Origin: Andreesenia sp964489735 | GTDB taxonomy: Bacteria > Bacillota > Clostridia > Tissierellales > Gottschalkiaceae | DNA length: 64,000 nt | Reading direction: 5' to 3' | NCBI GenBank assembly: GCA_964489735.1 | Contig: CAZBAL010000002.1 | Span: 62,001 to 126,000, forward strand | Part shown: positions 9,059 through 16,842 of the stretch, one piece after another | Numbering within the stretch: the first letter of the stretch is position 1 | Layout of the letters: every line of letters begins with the position of its first letter | Notes under the pieces: model-generated | Database searches by the model: none | The model's input: only the letters and a program-made list of their open reading frames with translations | Told to the model about the DNA's origin: nothing | Translations under genes and position numbers: made by a program

Positions 9059-9067
9059 ATTATAACA
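9059..9067 (-). promoter_or_regulatory. Extended -10 promoter for the 8571-9029 gene
   Basis: TGT-TATAAT on the minus strand, about 30 bases before the chosen start. No good -35 is seen. It lies just downstream of the terminator ending the previous unit. Confidence 0.5.
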
Positions 9068-9115
9068 CTTCCTAACATAAAATGTATATGTATACTGAAA
9101 AACAGCAATAATAGT

Positions 9116-9156
9116 AAAAAAGCAAATAACAGGATAATAAAGACCCATTATTTGCT
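9116..9156 (-). terminator. Rho-independent terminator of the five-gene glycosylation unit
   Basis: A 9-bp perfect stem (9121-9129 with 9148-9156, arm AGCAAATAA) followed on the minus strand by six T. It starts 17 bases after the stop of the 9173-9517 gene. Confidence 0.75.
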
Positions 9157-9172
9157 TTCTATTTATTTTCGA

Positions 9173-9517
9173 TTATTTACCCATGTTTATAAGATAAACT
9201 CCACCCACAGCTAAACATATTCCAGCTAACTTATGAATAGAAATACCTTCTTTAAAAAACATTATGCCAGCTCCAACTGAAATAACATTTACTATTGCAG
9301 TTGAGAACGGAACTATGAATGATAAATCGTTTTTTGCTACTATACCTGTCCAAAGGAAAAAACTTGCTCCATAGAAACATAAAGCTAGCACCATTATCAA
9401 ATCAATATTGAATCCGAAGGTTCCTCTAGTCAGACTTATAGCAATTGGTGATCCACTGTATTTCATCAAAAACAATCCTATTGTCGTACACAGAATATAC
9501 GCTACAAATTTAACCAC
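9173..9517 (-). CDS. Four-helix DMT/EmrE-like membrane protein, candidate lipid-linked sugar flippase
   Basis: 114 residues with four transmembrane helices, the size and layout of small multidrug resistance and ArnE/ArnF-type proteins. The final helix with HKLAGICLAVGGVYLINMG is typical of the drug/metabolite transporter superfamily (the GxxLIxxGV pattern). The membrane glutamate of EmrE (Glu14 in the first helix) is absent; the first helix has no acidic residue, which argues against proton-coupled drug export. As the last gene of a unit with a polyprenol-phosphate-type GT2 and a large membrane protein, a flippase role for a lipid-linked sugar is the best inference. No direct evidence for substrate. 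Confidence 0.65.
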   Translation of the reverse strand: MVKFVAYILCTTIGLFLMKYSGSPIAISLTRGTFGFNIDLIMVLALCFYGASFFLWTGIVAKNDLSFIVPFSTAIVNVISVGAGIMFFKEGISIHKLAGICLAVGGVYLINMGK

Positions 9518-9541
9518 TTAAACCACTTCCTGTTCTCAAGT

Positions 9542-11401
9542 TTAATATTTTACATAAGACTCGTTGTCTCTGAGTTCAATAAATGAACCCAGTAGAATCA
9601 TAGGGAATATCAAAAGCATGAACCAAAAATATCTAAAATCCTGTGCAGGCATTGTCAAAAATACAATGAAATAGTTTCCAATCATAGGTATGAACAGATT
9701 GAAATACTTTTTGTTCATATTCATCATAAATATCAGCATCATTATAGAAAGCACCGTATATATTCCACATCGCCAGAAAAATGTATCTATAAAAACTCTA
9801 GTCCATTTTTCATCATCAGAAATTTTCTTCTGAAAAGTAGATATATAATCATTCAGCATAGGTTCCAATGAGTTTTCTGATCTCAATATTCCAAATTCCG
9901 TTTTAAGAGGGTCTTCAATTTTAGTCGTATATCTATTGTTGTAACTGAAGTTATCTTCAGTTACAGACCACATGCCTATCGATAAGTTGAACTTATCTCC
10001 TAATATTACAGTAGGCTCCTTAATAAGCATATCAACATATACTTTCAGTACCTCTCCAGTTGTATGTTCTGATAGGTTTTCAATCAATTTAGGCAGATTG
10101 TTTGAATAAACATCTGCAAAATAAGGCTGATAGTGCTCTATCATACCTTCAGGCTCTGCAATGCTTTCAACCATTTTTCTATCCTTTTCTGAATAGCTTT
10201 CTTCTGCACCCTTTACATAGACTGCTCCTAGCCCCTGAAATACCGGTCTCAGCTTCATCCCAGGCGGGTTGTGGTCAACTACTATCATATTAGGATATAT
10301 CCAGTTGATAAAGACTACTACAGACAGTGTCAGTGCAAGTGTTGTGATTGAAAAGTCTAACTTGTTATAAAATCTGTTTTTCACCAGATAATATATTGAA
10401 AAGATCATCAATCCAATAAATGAAAGTATTCCATTGTGTCTGAATATTCCTATCATTACGAATGCTACCAGTATTTCAACTAGATGAATAGGACTCTGAA
10501 AAAAGTCCCTGCTCTTCAACATCCTGAATACTATAGATGTACCCCATAACAGTGATAGGGTGAAAGGTATATCCTTCCAGTGTGTTACAACATTGACACC
10601 TGTGCTAGGCGATAAAATAATAATTAAGAAAACTATATAAAGGAATATCGGTTTTATTCCTTTTTTCAATAAAATATAGAACCATTGTGTAAATACTAAT
10701 GAAGCCATAAGAACATGAAATATCCCTATTATAAGAACATTATCCCAGATTTTCAGAAGCATTCCTATAAAAAGCGTATGTCCAATCGGATGCCATGTTC
10801 CCATCATCTTTATCTTTCTAACTTCACTCAATTGCGAGTAACTGTCATATGACATATTACCCGGATTAAATGCATATAAGTACAATCCAAAAACTATCAG
10901 TTGAAATACAAAAATAATAGCAGTGTGAATCATTATTTTTTTTCTATCTTCACTGATAGCAGTTTTTTTATAAAAAATATGTGAACCGCTCAGCAATGCC
11001 AGTTCTGATATACAGAAGTAAATTGCTGAAACAATAAAAGCAACAAAAAACAAACCTAATCTGTTGCTAGTAAACCAAAGTCCATCTTCAGTGAATATTA
11101 AAGCTTTACCATAGAAACAAAAGGCAGTTACAACTCCTGCGACAAACGTTAGTACAATTCTTTTTACTCTTCCTTTGATTATTCTTTCCTTGCGATTCCT
11201 ATAGATCACAGCTGAAAGCCCTGCTGAAACAACCAGCAAAACTGTCCAAAAAGGAATCGTCATCAACACACTTTTAAAACTCAGTGTGTTCATAAGGTTT
11301 AAAGTGTGGGACAGTTTTACCATACTCAATGTCAAGACTGACCACACGATCAAGGTAATTATATTCTGAATTTTATATTGTGTGCTACTGATTTCTTTCA
11401 T
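9542..11401 (-). CDS. Large polytopic membrane protein, DUF6020-like, possible GT-C glycosyltransferase
   Basis: 619 residues with about twelve transmembrane segments. A first large outer loop follows the fifth helix and carries SYDSYSQLSEV and TWHPIGHTLFIG (about 190-210); a second, near 370-520, is mostly soluble and contains an abrupt RPVFQGLGAVYVKG segment. Acidic/histidine residues in the early outer loops and a HWKDIPFTLSLLWG segment (about 272-285) resemble the architecture of GT-C enzymes that use lipid-linked sugars, and I associate this type with Pfam DUF6020. It overlaps the DUF2304 gene by 17 bases, so translation is probably coupled. The glycosyltransferase role is inferred from the neighbourhood, not shown. 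Confidence 0.65.
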   Translation of the reverse strand: MKEISSTQYKIQNIITLIVWSVLTLSMVKLSHTLNLMNTLSFKSVLMTIPFWTVLLVVSAGLSAVIYRNRKERIIKGRVKRIVLTFVAGVVTAFCFYGKALIFTEDGLWFTSNRLGLFFVAFIVSAIYFCISELALLSGSHIFYKKTAISEDRKKIMIHTAIIFVFQLIVFGLYLYAFNPGNMSYDSYSQLSEVRKIKMMGTWHPIGHTLFIGMLLKIWDNVLIIGIFHVLMASLVFTQWFYILLKKGIKPIFLYIVFLIIILSPSTGVNVVTHWKDIPFTLSLLWGTSIVFRMLKSRDFFQSPIHLVEILVAFVMIGIFRHNGILSFIGLMIFSIYYLVKNRFYNKLDFSITTLALTLSVVVFINWIYPNMIVVDHNPPGMKLRPVFQGLGAVYVKGAEESYSEKDRKMVESIAEPEGMIEHYQPYFADVYSNNLPKLIENLSEHTTGEVLKVYVDMLIKEPTVILGDKFNLSIGMWSVTEDNFSYNNRYTTKIEDPLKTEFGILRSENSLEPMLNDYISTFQKKISDDEKWTRVFIDTFFWRCGIYTVLSIMMLIFMMNMNKKYFNLFIPMIGNYFIVFLTMPAQDFRYFWFMLLIFPMILLGSFIELRDNESYVKY

Positions 11402-11762
11402 CTATTTCACCTTTCATTCCTTTAATATCCCTTATTTCTTTTTCTAAGATAGCAGCTTCCTGTATAAGTCTGATCTGCTTAATGCTCAGCTTAGTATTAG
11501 AAAAAGAAAGTGGTAAAATTATAAGTATTAGAATCATTATTGCCATAAAGAAGACTGCATTAATAGGAGTTTTTACACCTATTAAATAAGCAGATATATC
11601 TATCAAGCTTGGAAATATAGTAACAATGGTTATTAATACAAGTATTCCAAACCAAGGAATCATATGTTTGAACATGACCTTTTCTTTTCTCATCATATTG
11701 ATCAGCAGATATCCTATAATAAATACTGTCAACAAAATGAGCAGTTGCAACTTAACAGACAT
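11385..11762 (-). CDS. DUF2304 membrane protein
   Basis: 125 residues: three transmembrane helices (about 4-22, 34-52 and 65-86) then a charged coiled helix (QIRLIQEAAILEKEIRDIKG), the layout of DUF2304. These proteins are very often encoded directly after a GT2 glycosyltransferase of the dolichol-phosphate mannose synthase type, as here (3-base gap), and are thought to assist or anchor it at the membrane. The GT2 here has no membrane helix of its own, which fits that idea. Confidence 0.8.
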   Translation of the reverse strand: MSVKLQLLILLTVFIIGYLLINMMRKEKVMFKHMIPWFGILVLITIVTIFPSLIDISAYLIGVKTPINAVFFMAIMILILIILPLSFSNTKLSIKQIRLIQEAAILEKEIRDIKGMKGEIDERNQ

Positions 11763-11765
11763 TGA

Positions 11766-12467
11766 TTATTCTCCTTTCGGCTTAATAGAGTCCAGGCAGA
11801 TTGCCAGACTAACTTTAAGCATATAATAAATTGAATCCTTTGGATTTATTGATGATTTTCCTGACTGTCTCTCTCTCATGATGACAGGAGTTTCTTTGAT
11901 TTTACAACCTCTTCTTAGTACTAAAGCAATAGTCTCCGGTTCCGGATAGTCTGAAGGATAATACTTTGCAAACATATCTATAAGCCTTCTATTCACCATT
12001 CTGAGACCGGATGTCACATCCTTTATTCTCTTTTTATTAAATAGATAAATAAGATTGGATAATAGCTTTATTCCGAACCTTCTGGCCCCTGTTGATTGAA
12101 ACCCTTCATTTTCAATATATCTCGACCCTAATACCATATCTATATCTGGATCTTTTACAAACAGTTTGTACATTTCATTCAGATGCTTTGCGGAATGCTG
12201 ACCATCACCATCGATTTGAACCGCTATATCATAATTATATTTTTTCGCATAAATATAGCCTGTTTGAACACAACCTCCTATACCCAGATTAATAGGCAGG
12301 TTTATTACATTGTATCCTCTTATTTTACATAACTCCTCTGTCCCATCAGTAGAACCATCATTAACAATCACATAGTCAAATTCAGGAGCATGATCTAAAA
12401 TATCAGATATGACAAAATCTATATTCTTTTCTTCATTATATGCAGGTATAATAATCAGTTTTTTCAT
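11766..12467 (-). CDS. GT2 glycosyltransferase, polyprenol-phosphate sugar synthase-like
   Basis: 233 residues, a single GT-A domain. N-terminal IIIPAYNEEKNI, the VNDGSTDGT nucleotide-binding turn (about 35-43), QIDGDGQHS with the metal-binding DxD (about 83-91) and GSRY (about 112-115) match the DPM1/GtrB group, which moves a sugar from a nucleotide to polyprenol phosphate at the inner face of the membrane. The RERQSGKSSI segment near the end is also typical. It lacks the C-terminal helices of GtrB, so it probably needs the adjacent DUF2304 protein. The sugar cannot be told from sequence. Confidence 0.88.
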   Translation of the reverse strand: MKKLIIIPAYNEEKNIDFVISDILDHAPEFDYVIVNDGSTDGTEELCKIRGYNVINLPINLGIGGCVQTGYIYAKKYNYDIAVQIDGDGQHSAKHLNEMYKLFVKDPDIDMVLGSRYIENEGFQSTGARRFGIKLLSNLIYLFNKKRIKDVTSGLRMVNRRLIDMFAKYYPSDYPEPETIALVLRRGCKIKETPVIMRERQSGKSSINPKDSIYYMLKVSLAICLDSIKPKGE

Positions 12468-12492
12468 ATTCTGTTCCTCTCTAAACTATTTT

Positions 12493-12981
12493 CTAAGTGA
12501 CTATTTTATATATGCTGTTCGATAAACTCATTATTATTATGCAAGCTATCAGATTTCCGATTACAACAGCTAAAAAAGCATTCTTTAATCTTATATTCAA
12601 AAGTGAAGCCACCATGCTTCCTGTCCAAACGCCAGTCCCTGGCAATGGTATCGCTACCAGCAATATAAGACCAAAAAAGCCGTACTTCTGGATTTTCTCT
12701 CCCTTTTTCAGTGATTTGTCAGTAAGCCTGTTTATATGATGTGCAAAAAGCCTGTTACCTCTAAGCTTATCAAACAATGGCTTTACTAAAAAAAACACAA
12801 ACGGAAAAGGTATTAGACTGCCAAAGTAACTCATAGCAGCAGATTCCAAAGGTGTTAAGCCTAGCGATATTCCAATGGGAATAGCCCCTCTAAGCTCAAT
12901 TACAGGCAGAGCAGCTACAATGAGAACTACGATATCAGCAGAAATAACTCTAGCCAATTCATTTATCATAACATCATCCAT
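12493..12981 (-). CDS. COG2426 small membrane protein ('small multidrug export protein' family)
   Basis: 162 residues, four to five helices. The ALPVIELRGAIPIGISLGL segment (about 25-43) and IPLPGTGVWTGSMVASLL (about 112-129) are signature stretches of this family, which is related to the DedA-type fold; the family name is historical and export of drugs is not established. It is the first gene of the five-gene unit that also holds the GT2 protein, with 25 bases between them. DedA-like proteins include undecaprenyl-phosphate flippases, so a lipid-carrier role would suit the unit; that is inference. Confidence 0.82.
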   Translation of the reverse strand: MDDVMINELARVISADIVVLIVAALPVIELRGAIPIGISLGLTPLESAAMSYFGSLIPFPFVFFLVKPLFDKLRGNRLFAHHINRLTDKSLKKGEKIQKYGFFGLILLVAIPLPGTGVWTGSMVASLLNIRLKNAFLAVVIGNLIACIIIMSLSNSIYKIVT

Positions 12982-13002
12982 TCTTTCGTATTTTCAAACT
13001 AC

Positions 13003-13011
13003 ATTATACCA
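13003..13011 (-). promoter_or_regulatory. Extended -10 promoter of the five-gene glycosylation unit
   Basis: TGG-TATAAT on the minus strand, about 20 bases before the COG2426 start; the -35 match is weak. Together with the terminator at 9116-9156 it delimits a single transcript of five genes. Confidence 0.55.
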
Positions 13012-13142
13012 TCTATTCAAGTATCTATCTACTAGCAATTTGCTTAGGATATCGTATATGTTCACAGACAGATAATTACAAGAATATTCATCTCTTCAAG
13101 TAATTTACACTGAATCAGATGTTTTGATATGGTAAATATTAT

Positions 13143-13182
13143 AAAAAAATATATGCAGTAATTCTATGAATCACTGCATATA
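13143..13182 (-). terminator. Terminator after the transketolase genes
   Basis: A 10-bp perfect stem (13150-13159 with 13173-13182, arm TATATGCAGT) followed on the minus strand by seven T. It starts 19 bases after the transketolase stop. Confidence 0.85.
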
Positions 13183-13201
13183 CTTTTCTTGTTTCACACA
13201 A

Positions 13202-14134
13202 TTACTTATTCAATATTTCTTTCGCCTTTTCAATAATGCTATCAGCATTTAATCCATATTTATCTAAAAGAAGGTCACCATTTCCTGACTCTCCAAAAGT
13301 ATCCTGTGTTCCCACTTTTTTTACTAAAGTAGGGTATGATTCTGAAACAACTTCAGAAACAGCTCCACCTAATCCACCATAAATATTGTGTTCTTCAGCT
13401 GTAACAATACCTTTTGTCTCTTTAGCAGCTTTTATTATTATATCTGCATCTATAGGTTTTATAGTAGACATATTTATCACTCTAGCATTTATTCCTTCTT
13501 CAGCCAGCTTTTCTGCAGCTTCAATAGCTCTGGATACCATAACACCAGTTGCGATTATAGCTACATCATTTCCTTCTTTTATTTCCTTAGCCTTTCCTAT
13601 TTCAAACTCAAAATTATCTTCTTCGAAAATAGTAGGAACTTTGCTTCTTCCCAGTCTTATATATACAGGTCCTATGTGTTTTGCCGCTTCTAGAACAGCT
13701 GCTTTCGCTTCTACTCCATCAGCTGGACATATTACCGTCATATTTGGAATTGCTCTCATTACAGCTATATCCTCAAGTGCCTGGTGAGAAGCTCCATCTT
13801 CCCCAACAGTAAGACCCGCATGAGTTGCAGCTATTTTTACGTTTAAGTTAGGGTAACCAATTGAGTTTCTTATTATCTCAAATGCTCTTCCTGTCGCAAA
13901 CATTGCAAAAGTACTAGCAAAAGGAATCTTTCCAGTAGTAGCTATACCCGCCGCTACTCCCATCAGGTTTTGCTCTGCTATACCAACGTTTATAAATCTT
14001 TCTGGATATTCTTTAGCAAAAACCCCAGTTTTAGTTGATGAAGACAAGTCCGCATCAAGAACAACAACATCTTTATTTTCTTTACCTAGAATTTTAAGTG
14101 CTTCACCATATGCATCTCTTGTTGCCATACTCAT
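13202..14134 (-). CDS. Transketolase, C-terminal subunit
   Basis: 310 residues covering the pyrimidine-binding and C-terminal transketolase domains. The catalytic glutamate lies in INVGIAEQNLMGVAAG (about 48-63), and HAGLTVGEDGASHQALEDIA (about 105-124) carries the substrate and phosphate contacts. With the preceding gene it makes one full thiamine-diphosphate enzyme that exchanges two-carbon units between pentose and other sugar phosphates. The start overlaps the stop of the N-terminal subunit by the TAATG arrangement. Split transketolases are usual in clostridia and archaea. Confidence 0.93.
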   Translation of the reverse strand: MSMATRDAYGEALKILGKENKDVVVLDADLSSSTKTGVFAKEYPERFINVGIAEQNLMGVAAGIATTGKIPFASTFAMFATGRAFEIIRNSIGYPNLNVKIAATHAGLTVGEDGASHQALEDIAVMRAIPNMTVICPADGVEAKAAVLEAAKHIGPVYIRLGRSKVPTIFEEDNFEFEIGKAKEIKEGNDVAIIATGVMVSRAIEAAEKLAEEGINARVINMSTIKPIDADIIIKAAKETKGIVTAEEHNIYGGLGGAVSEVVSESYPTLVKKVGTQDTFGESGNGDLLLDKYGLNADSIIEKAKEILNK

Positions 14135-14955
14135 TATAAATCACCGCCCAATTCTTTGATAGCAAGATCTCTCTGCTCTTTATTAGGTGCTGTTCCGTGC
14201 CAGCCAACCTGATCTTCCATGAACGATACACCTTTTCCTTTTATTGTCTTTGCAATAATCATAGTAGGCTTTCCTTTTGTGCTCTTAGCCTCTTTTATTG
14301 CTTCTCTTATTTCCTCTATTGAATGGCCGTCTATCTTGATTACATGCCATCCAAATGATTTGTATTTTTCATCTATTTCGCCTAATCCCATTATATCGTC
14401 ATTTTTTCCGTCAATCTGAAGTCCATTGTTGTCAATAAAAGCTGTAAGATTATCAAGCTTATTGTAACCGGCAAACATCGCTGCTTCCCAAGTAATTCCT
14501 TCCTGTATTTCACCATCTCCAAGAAGTGCAAAAACTCTATAGTCTTCATTAAATATTTTTGCAGATTTAGCTATTCCACATGCCGCTGATATTCCTTGTC
14601 CTAACGAACCTGTTGACATATCAACTCCAGGTGTCCCTTTCATATCAGGATGTCCTTGCAACATTTCACCTGCTTTTCTGAACTTAGCAAGCTCAGATCT
14701 GTCAAAATAACCTCTTTCCGCTAAAGCCGAGTAATATATTGGTGTTGCATGTCCCTTAGACAGAACGAATCTATCTCTGTCCTCTTTTTTAGGGTTTTTA
14801 GGGTCAATATTCATCTCTTCGAAATAAAGCACTGTCAATATTTCACAAGCTGAAAGCGATCCTCCCGGGTGTCCCGATTGCGACTCATATACCATATCGA
14901 CAATATCCATTCTCAGTTTGTTCGAAATGCTTTGCAATTCTTCTACTGTTTTCAT
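14134..14955 (-). CDS. Transketolase, N-terminal subunit
   Basis: 273 residues forming the thiamine-diphosphate-binding domain. The GDGEIQEGITWEAAMFAG stretch (about 147-164) is the diphosphate/metal motif, with the N-terminal SGHPGGSLSACEILTVLYF (about 27-45) and STGSLGQGISAACGIA (about 115-130) segments of the family. It acts as one half of a heteromeric enzyme with the next gene. It follows the TagA-type gene by only 32 bases, so the metabolic genes may be read from the wall-polymer promoter upstream. Confidence 0.93.
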   Translation of the reverse strand: MKTVEELQSISNKLRMDIVDMVYESQSGHPGGSLSACEILTVLYFEEMNIDPKNPKKEDRDRFVLSKGHATPIYYSALAERGYFDRSELAKFRKAGEMLQGHPDMKGTPGVDMSTGSLGQGISAACGIAKSAKIFNEDYRVFALLGDGEIQEGITWEAAMFAGYNKLDNLTAFIDNNGLQIDGKNDDIMGLGEIDEKYKSFGWHVIKIDGHSIEEIREAIKEAKSTKGKPTMIIAKTIKGKGVSFMEDQVGWHGTAPNKEQRDLAIKELGGDL

Positions 14956-14987
14956 ATCTAATTATCTCCTTTCAACGAAAGACTTCT

Positions 14988-15743
14988 CTATTTAACACTA
15001 TCCTTTTTCAATAAAATAGTCAATAAAAATATAGGTAATTTAATCTGTCTAGTTATTCTCTTTGGCTCTTTTATCAATCTGTATAACCACTCAAAACCAG
15101 TTTTCTGAAAAATATCAGGAGCCCTCTTCAATTTCCCGGAAATTACATTCATAGTTCCGCCATTCCCGATTGCCACCTTGACATTTAGATTGTCTTTGTG
15201 ATGTTCAATCCAGTACTCCTGTTTTGGAGCTCCTAACCCTACAAAAAGTATATCTGTCTCTTTTTCATTAATCTCATCAATTATTGCCTGTTCTTCCGGA
15301 TCATTTTCATATCCAATATGGTAGCCTTTAAAAAAACCACTGTGAGTCCCTACTATATCTATTTCAGGATACAGCTTTTCAATCTCTTTTTTGGCTGTCT
15401 CCGCTACACCTTCTTCACAACCTAGAAAATAGACTTTATAGCCATATCTTGCTGCTATTTCAAGCATCTCAATTGATAAATCATAACCTGTTACTCTGCC
15501 TTTCAGTGGCTTTCTCTTCAATCTTGAGGCATGTATCAGACCTATACCATCCGGCACCACTAAGCTGCCTTTATTGAGCGTGTCTCTGAACTTCCTGTCC
15601 TTATTAGCATCCATGACTATCTCTGAATTCGGTGTATATATGGAGTGAAATCCACCCTCTTTTAAATAATCAATAACTTTTTCTTTTGCATCTTCTAATG
15701 TTGTATTTTCTATGTTTACACCTAATATATTCACTCTGTCCAT
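14988..15743 (-). CDS. WecG/TagA/CpsF family glycosyltransferase (GT26)
   Basis: 251 residues. YTPNSEIVMDANKD (about 37-50), LVVPDGIGLIHASRL (about 61-75) and the VGLGAPKQEYWIEHH segment (about 169-183) are signatures of GT26. These enzymes add N-acetylmannosamine or a related sugar to an undecaprenyl-linked GlcNAc, an early step of secondary wall polymer synthesis. They lie at the membrane surface; the basic C-terminus with PIFLLTILLKK may anchor it. It follows csaB with a 4-base gap, which supports a role in making the polymer that CsaB pyruvylates. Confidence 0.88.
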   Translation of the reverse strand: MDRVNILGVNIENTTLEDAKEKVIDYLKEGGFHSIYTPNSEIVMDANKDRKFRDTLNKGSLVVPDGIGLIHASRLKRKPLKGRVTGYDLSIEMLEIAARYGYKVYFLGCEEGVAETAKKEIEKLYPEIDIVGTHSGFFKGYHIGYENDPEEQAIIDEINEKETDILFVGLGAPKQEYWIEHHKDNLNVKVAIGNGGTMNVISGKLKRAPDIFQKTGFEWLYRLIKEPKRITRQIKLPIFLLTILLKKDSVK

Positions 15744-15747
15744 CTTA

Positions 15748-16842
15748 TCACCTATTCAACAGTTTCTTTATTTCATCAGTGTTTCTGGAAAGCTTGCTTT
15801 TCAAAAGATCGATCTTCTCCGAAAGCTCCTCTTTGCTTTCCTCTTCATATTCTAATTTCTCAAGTATTTCATCATACAACTTGTCAAAATTTATTTCATC
15901 GATATCAGAGAACACTTTCTCTGATATATAACCCAGATAATTATTTATCTTTGGGTCATAGGAAAGGGCAATTATAGGAACTTTCATAGCTGAACTGAAT
16001 ATTAGAGAATGGAGCCTTTCTCCAACTAGAAGATCTATATTCCCAATAATACTCAATAACTCTGAAATTTTATACTGATCATGAAGATAATAGACTCCTT
16101 CTCCTGTCTTTGAACCTATCTCTTCAAGTATCTTTATATCCTCTCCATGATGAAAAGGTATGAAGACGATATTGAGATCATTCTCTCTTACAAGTCTATC
16201 AGACAAATCACATAGATTATCGATAAATTTCCTGTTTTTAGCTTTTCCTCTTATAGCAATTCCAACAGTTTTTCTCGAATCCAGATTCAGTCCTTCTTTT
16301 TCAAGAATTCTCTTCCCTTTTTTTAAGTCTTTTTCTTCAAGTGCTAATACCGGATCAGCAGTCACAATTATATTGTCATTCTTTAAGTCTATTTCCTTTA
16401 AGAATCGCTCTGATCTGCTGTCCCTCAGCGTTATTACATCAACTTTTTCTAAAACTCTTTTCGTGAGCTTTCTATTGAAACTGCTCCTTATAGGTCCCAT
16501 TCCCTGACTGTATACCATTACTTTTTTATTAAGGAGTATTCCCATATACATCACAAACAGATAGTATATAACATTTTTTTTGCTAGTGACATCCTGTAGA
16601 AGCGATCCTCCGCCACTAATGAGTAAGTCGGTCTTCCTGATTTCTTTAATGATTTTAAACGGGTTTTTTCTGTGCACAGCTCTAACATCATGATTGTACT
16701 CTGTTACTTCAGGATTTTCAGACAGAACGGTTATATCAATATCAGGTATATTCGTCCTTAAATCCGTTATTAGTGCGGTTAAAATGGATTCATCTCCCAT
16801 ATTGTTGAATCCATAGTAACCTGAAATCAAGACTTTACTCAT
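15748..16842 (-). CDS. csaB: Polysaccharide pyruvyl transferase CsaB
   Basis: 364 residues. The N-terminus VLISGYYGFNNMGDESIL, the LISGGGSLLQD loop (about 75-85), MVYSQGMGPI (about 109-118) and the late VGERLHSLIFS segment (about 274-284) are typical of CsaB. It places a pyruvate ketal on a sugar of the secondary cell-wall polymer, the group that SLH domains of surface proteins bind. It overlaps the upstream DUF5693 gene by 8 bases, indicating coupling. Its presence predicts SLH-domain proteins elsewhere in the genome. Confidence 0.88.
   Translation of the reverse strand: MSKVLISGYYGFNNMGDESILTALITDLRTNIPDIDITVLSENPEVTEYNHDVRAVHRKNPFKIIKEIRKTDLLISGGGSLLQDVTSKKNVIYYLFVMYMGILLNKKVMVYSQGMGPIRSSFNRKLTKRVLEKVDVITLRDSRSERFLKEIDLKNDNIIVTADPVLALEEKDLKKGKRILEKEGLNLDSRKTVGIAIRGKAKNRKFIDNLCDLSDRLVRENDLNIVFIPFHHGEDIKILEEIGSKTGEGVYYLHDQYKISELLSIIGNIDLLVGERLHSLIFSSAMKVPIIALSYDPKINNYLGYISEKVFSDIDEINFDKLYDEILEKLEYEEESKEELSEKIDLLKSKLSRNTDEIKKLLNR

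Noticed and set aside
9173..9517. EmrE-type multidrug efflux pump
   Set aside because: The first-helix glutamate needed for proton-coupled drug export is missing and the gene sits in a glycosyltransferase unit, so a flippase-like role fits better.
13386..13787. Plus-strand frame of 133 codons
   Set aside because: Antisense to the transketolase C-terminal subunit, with no ribosome site and biased composition.
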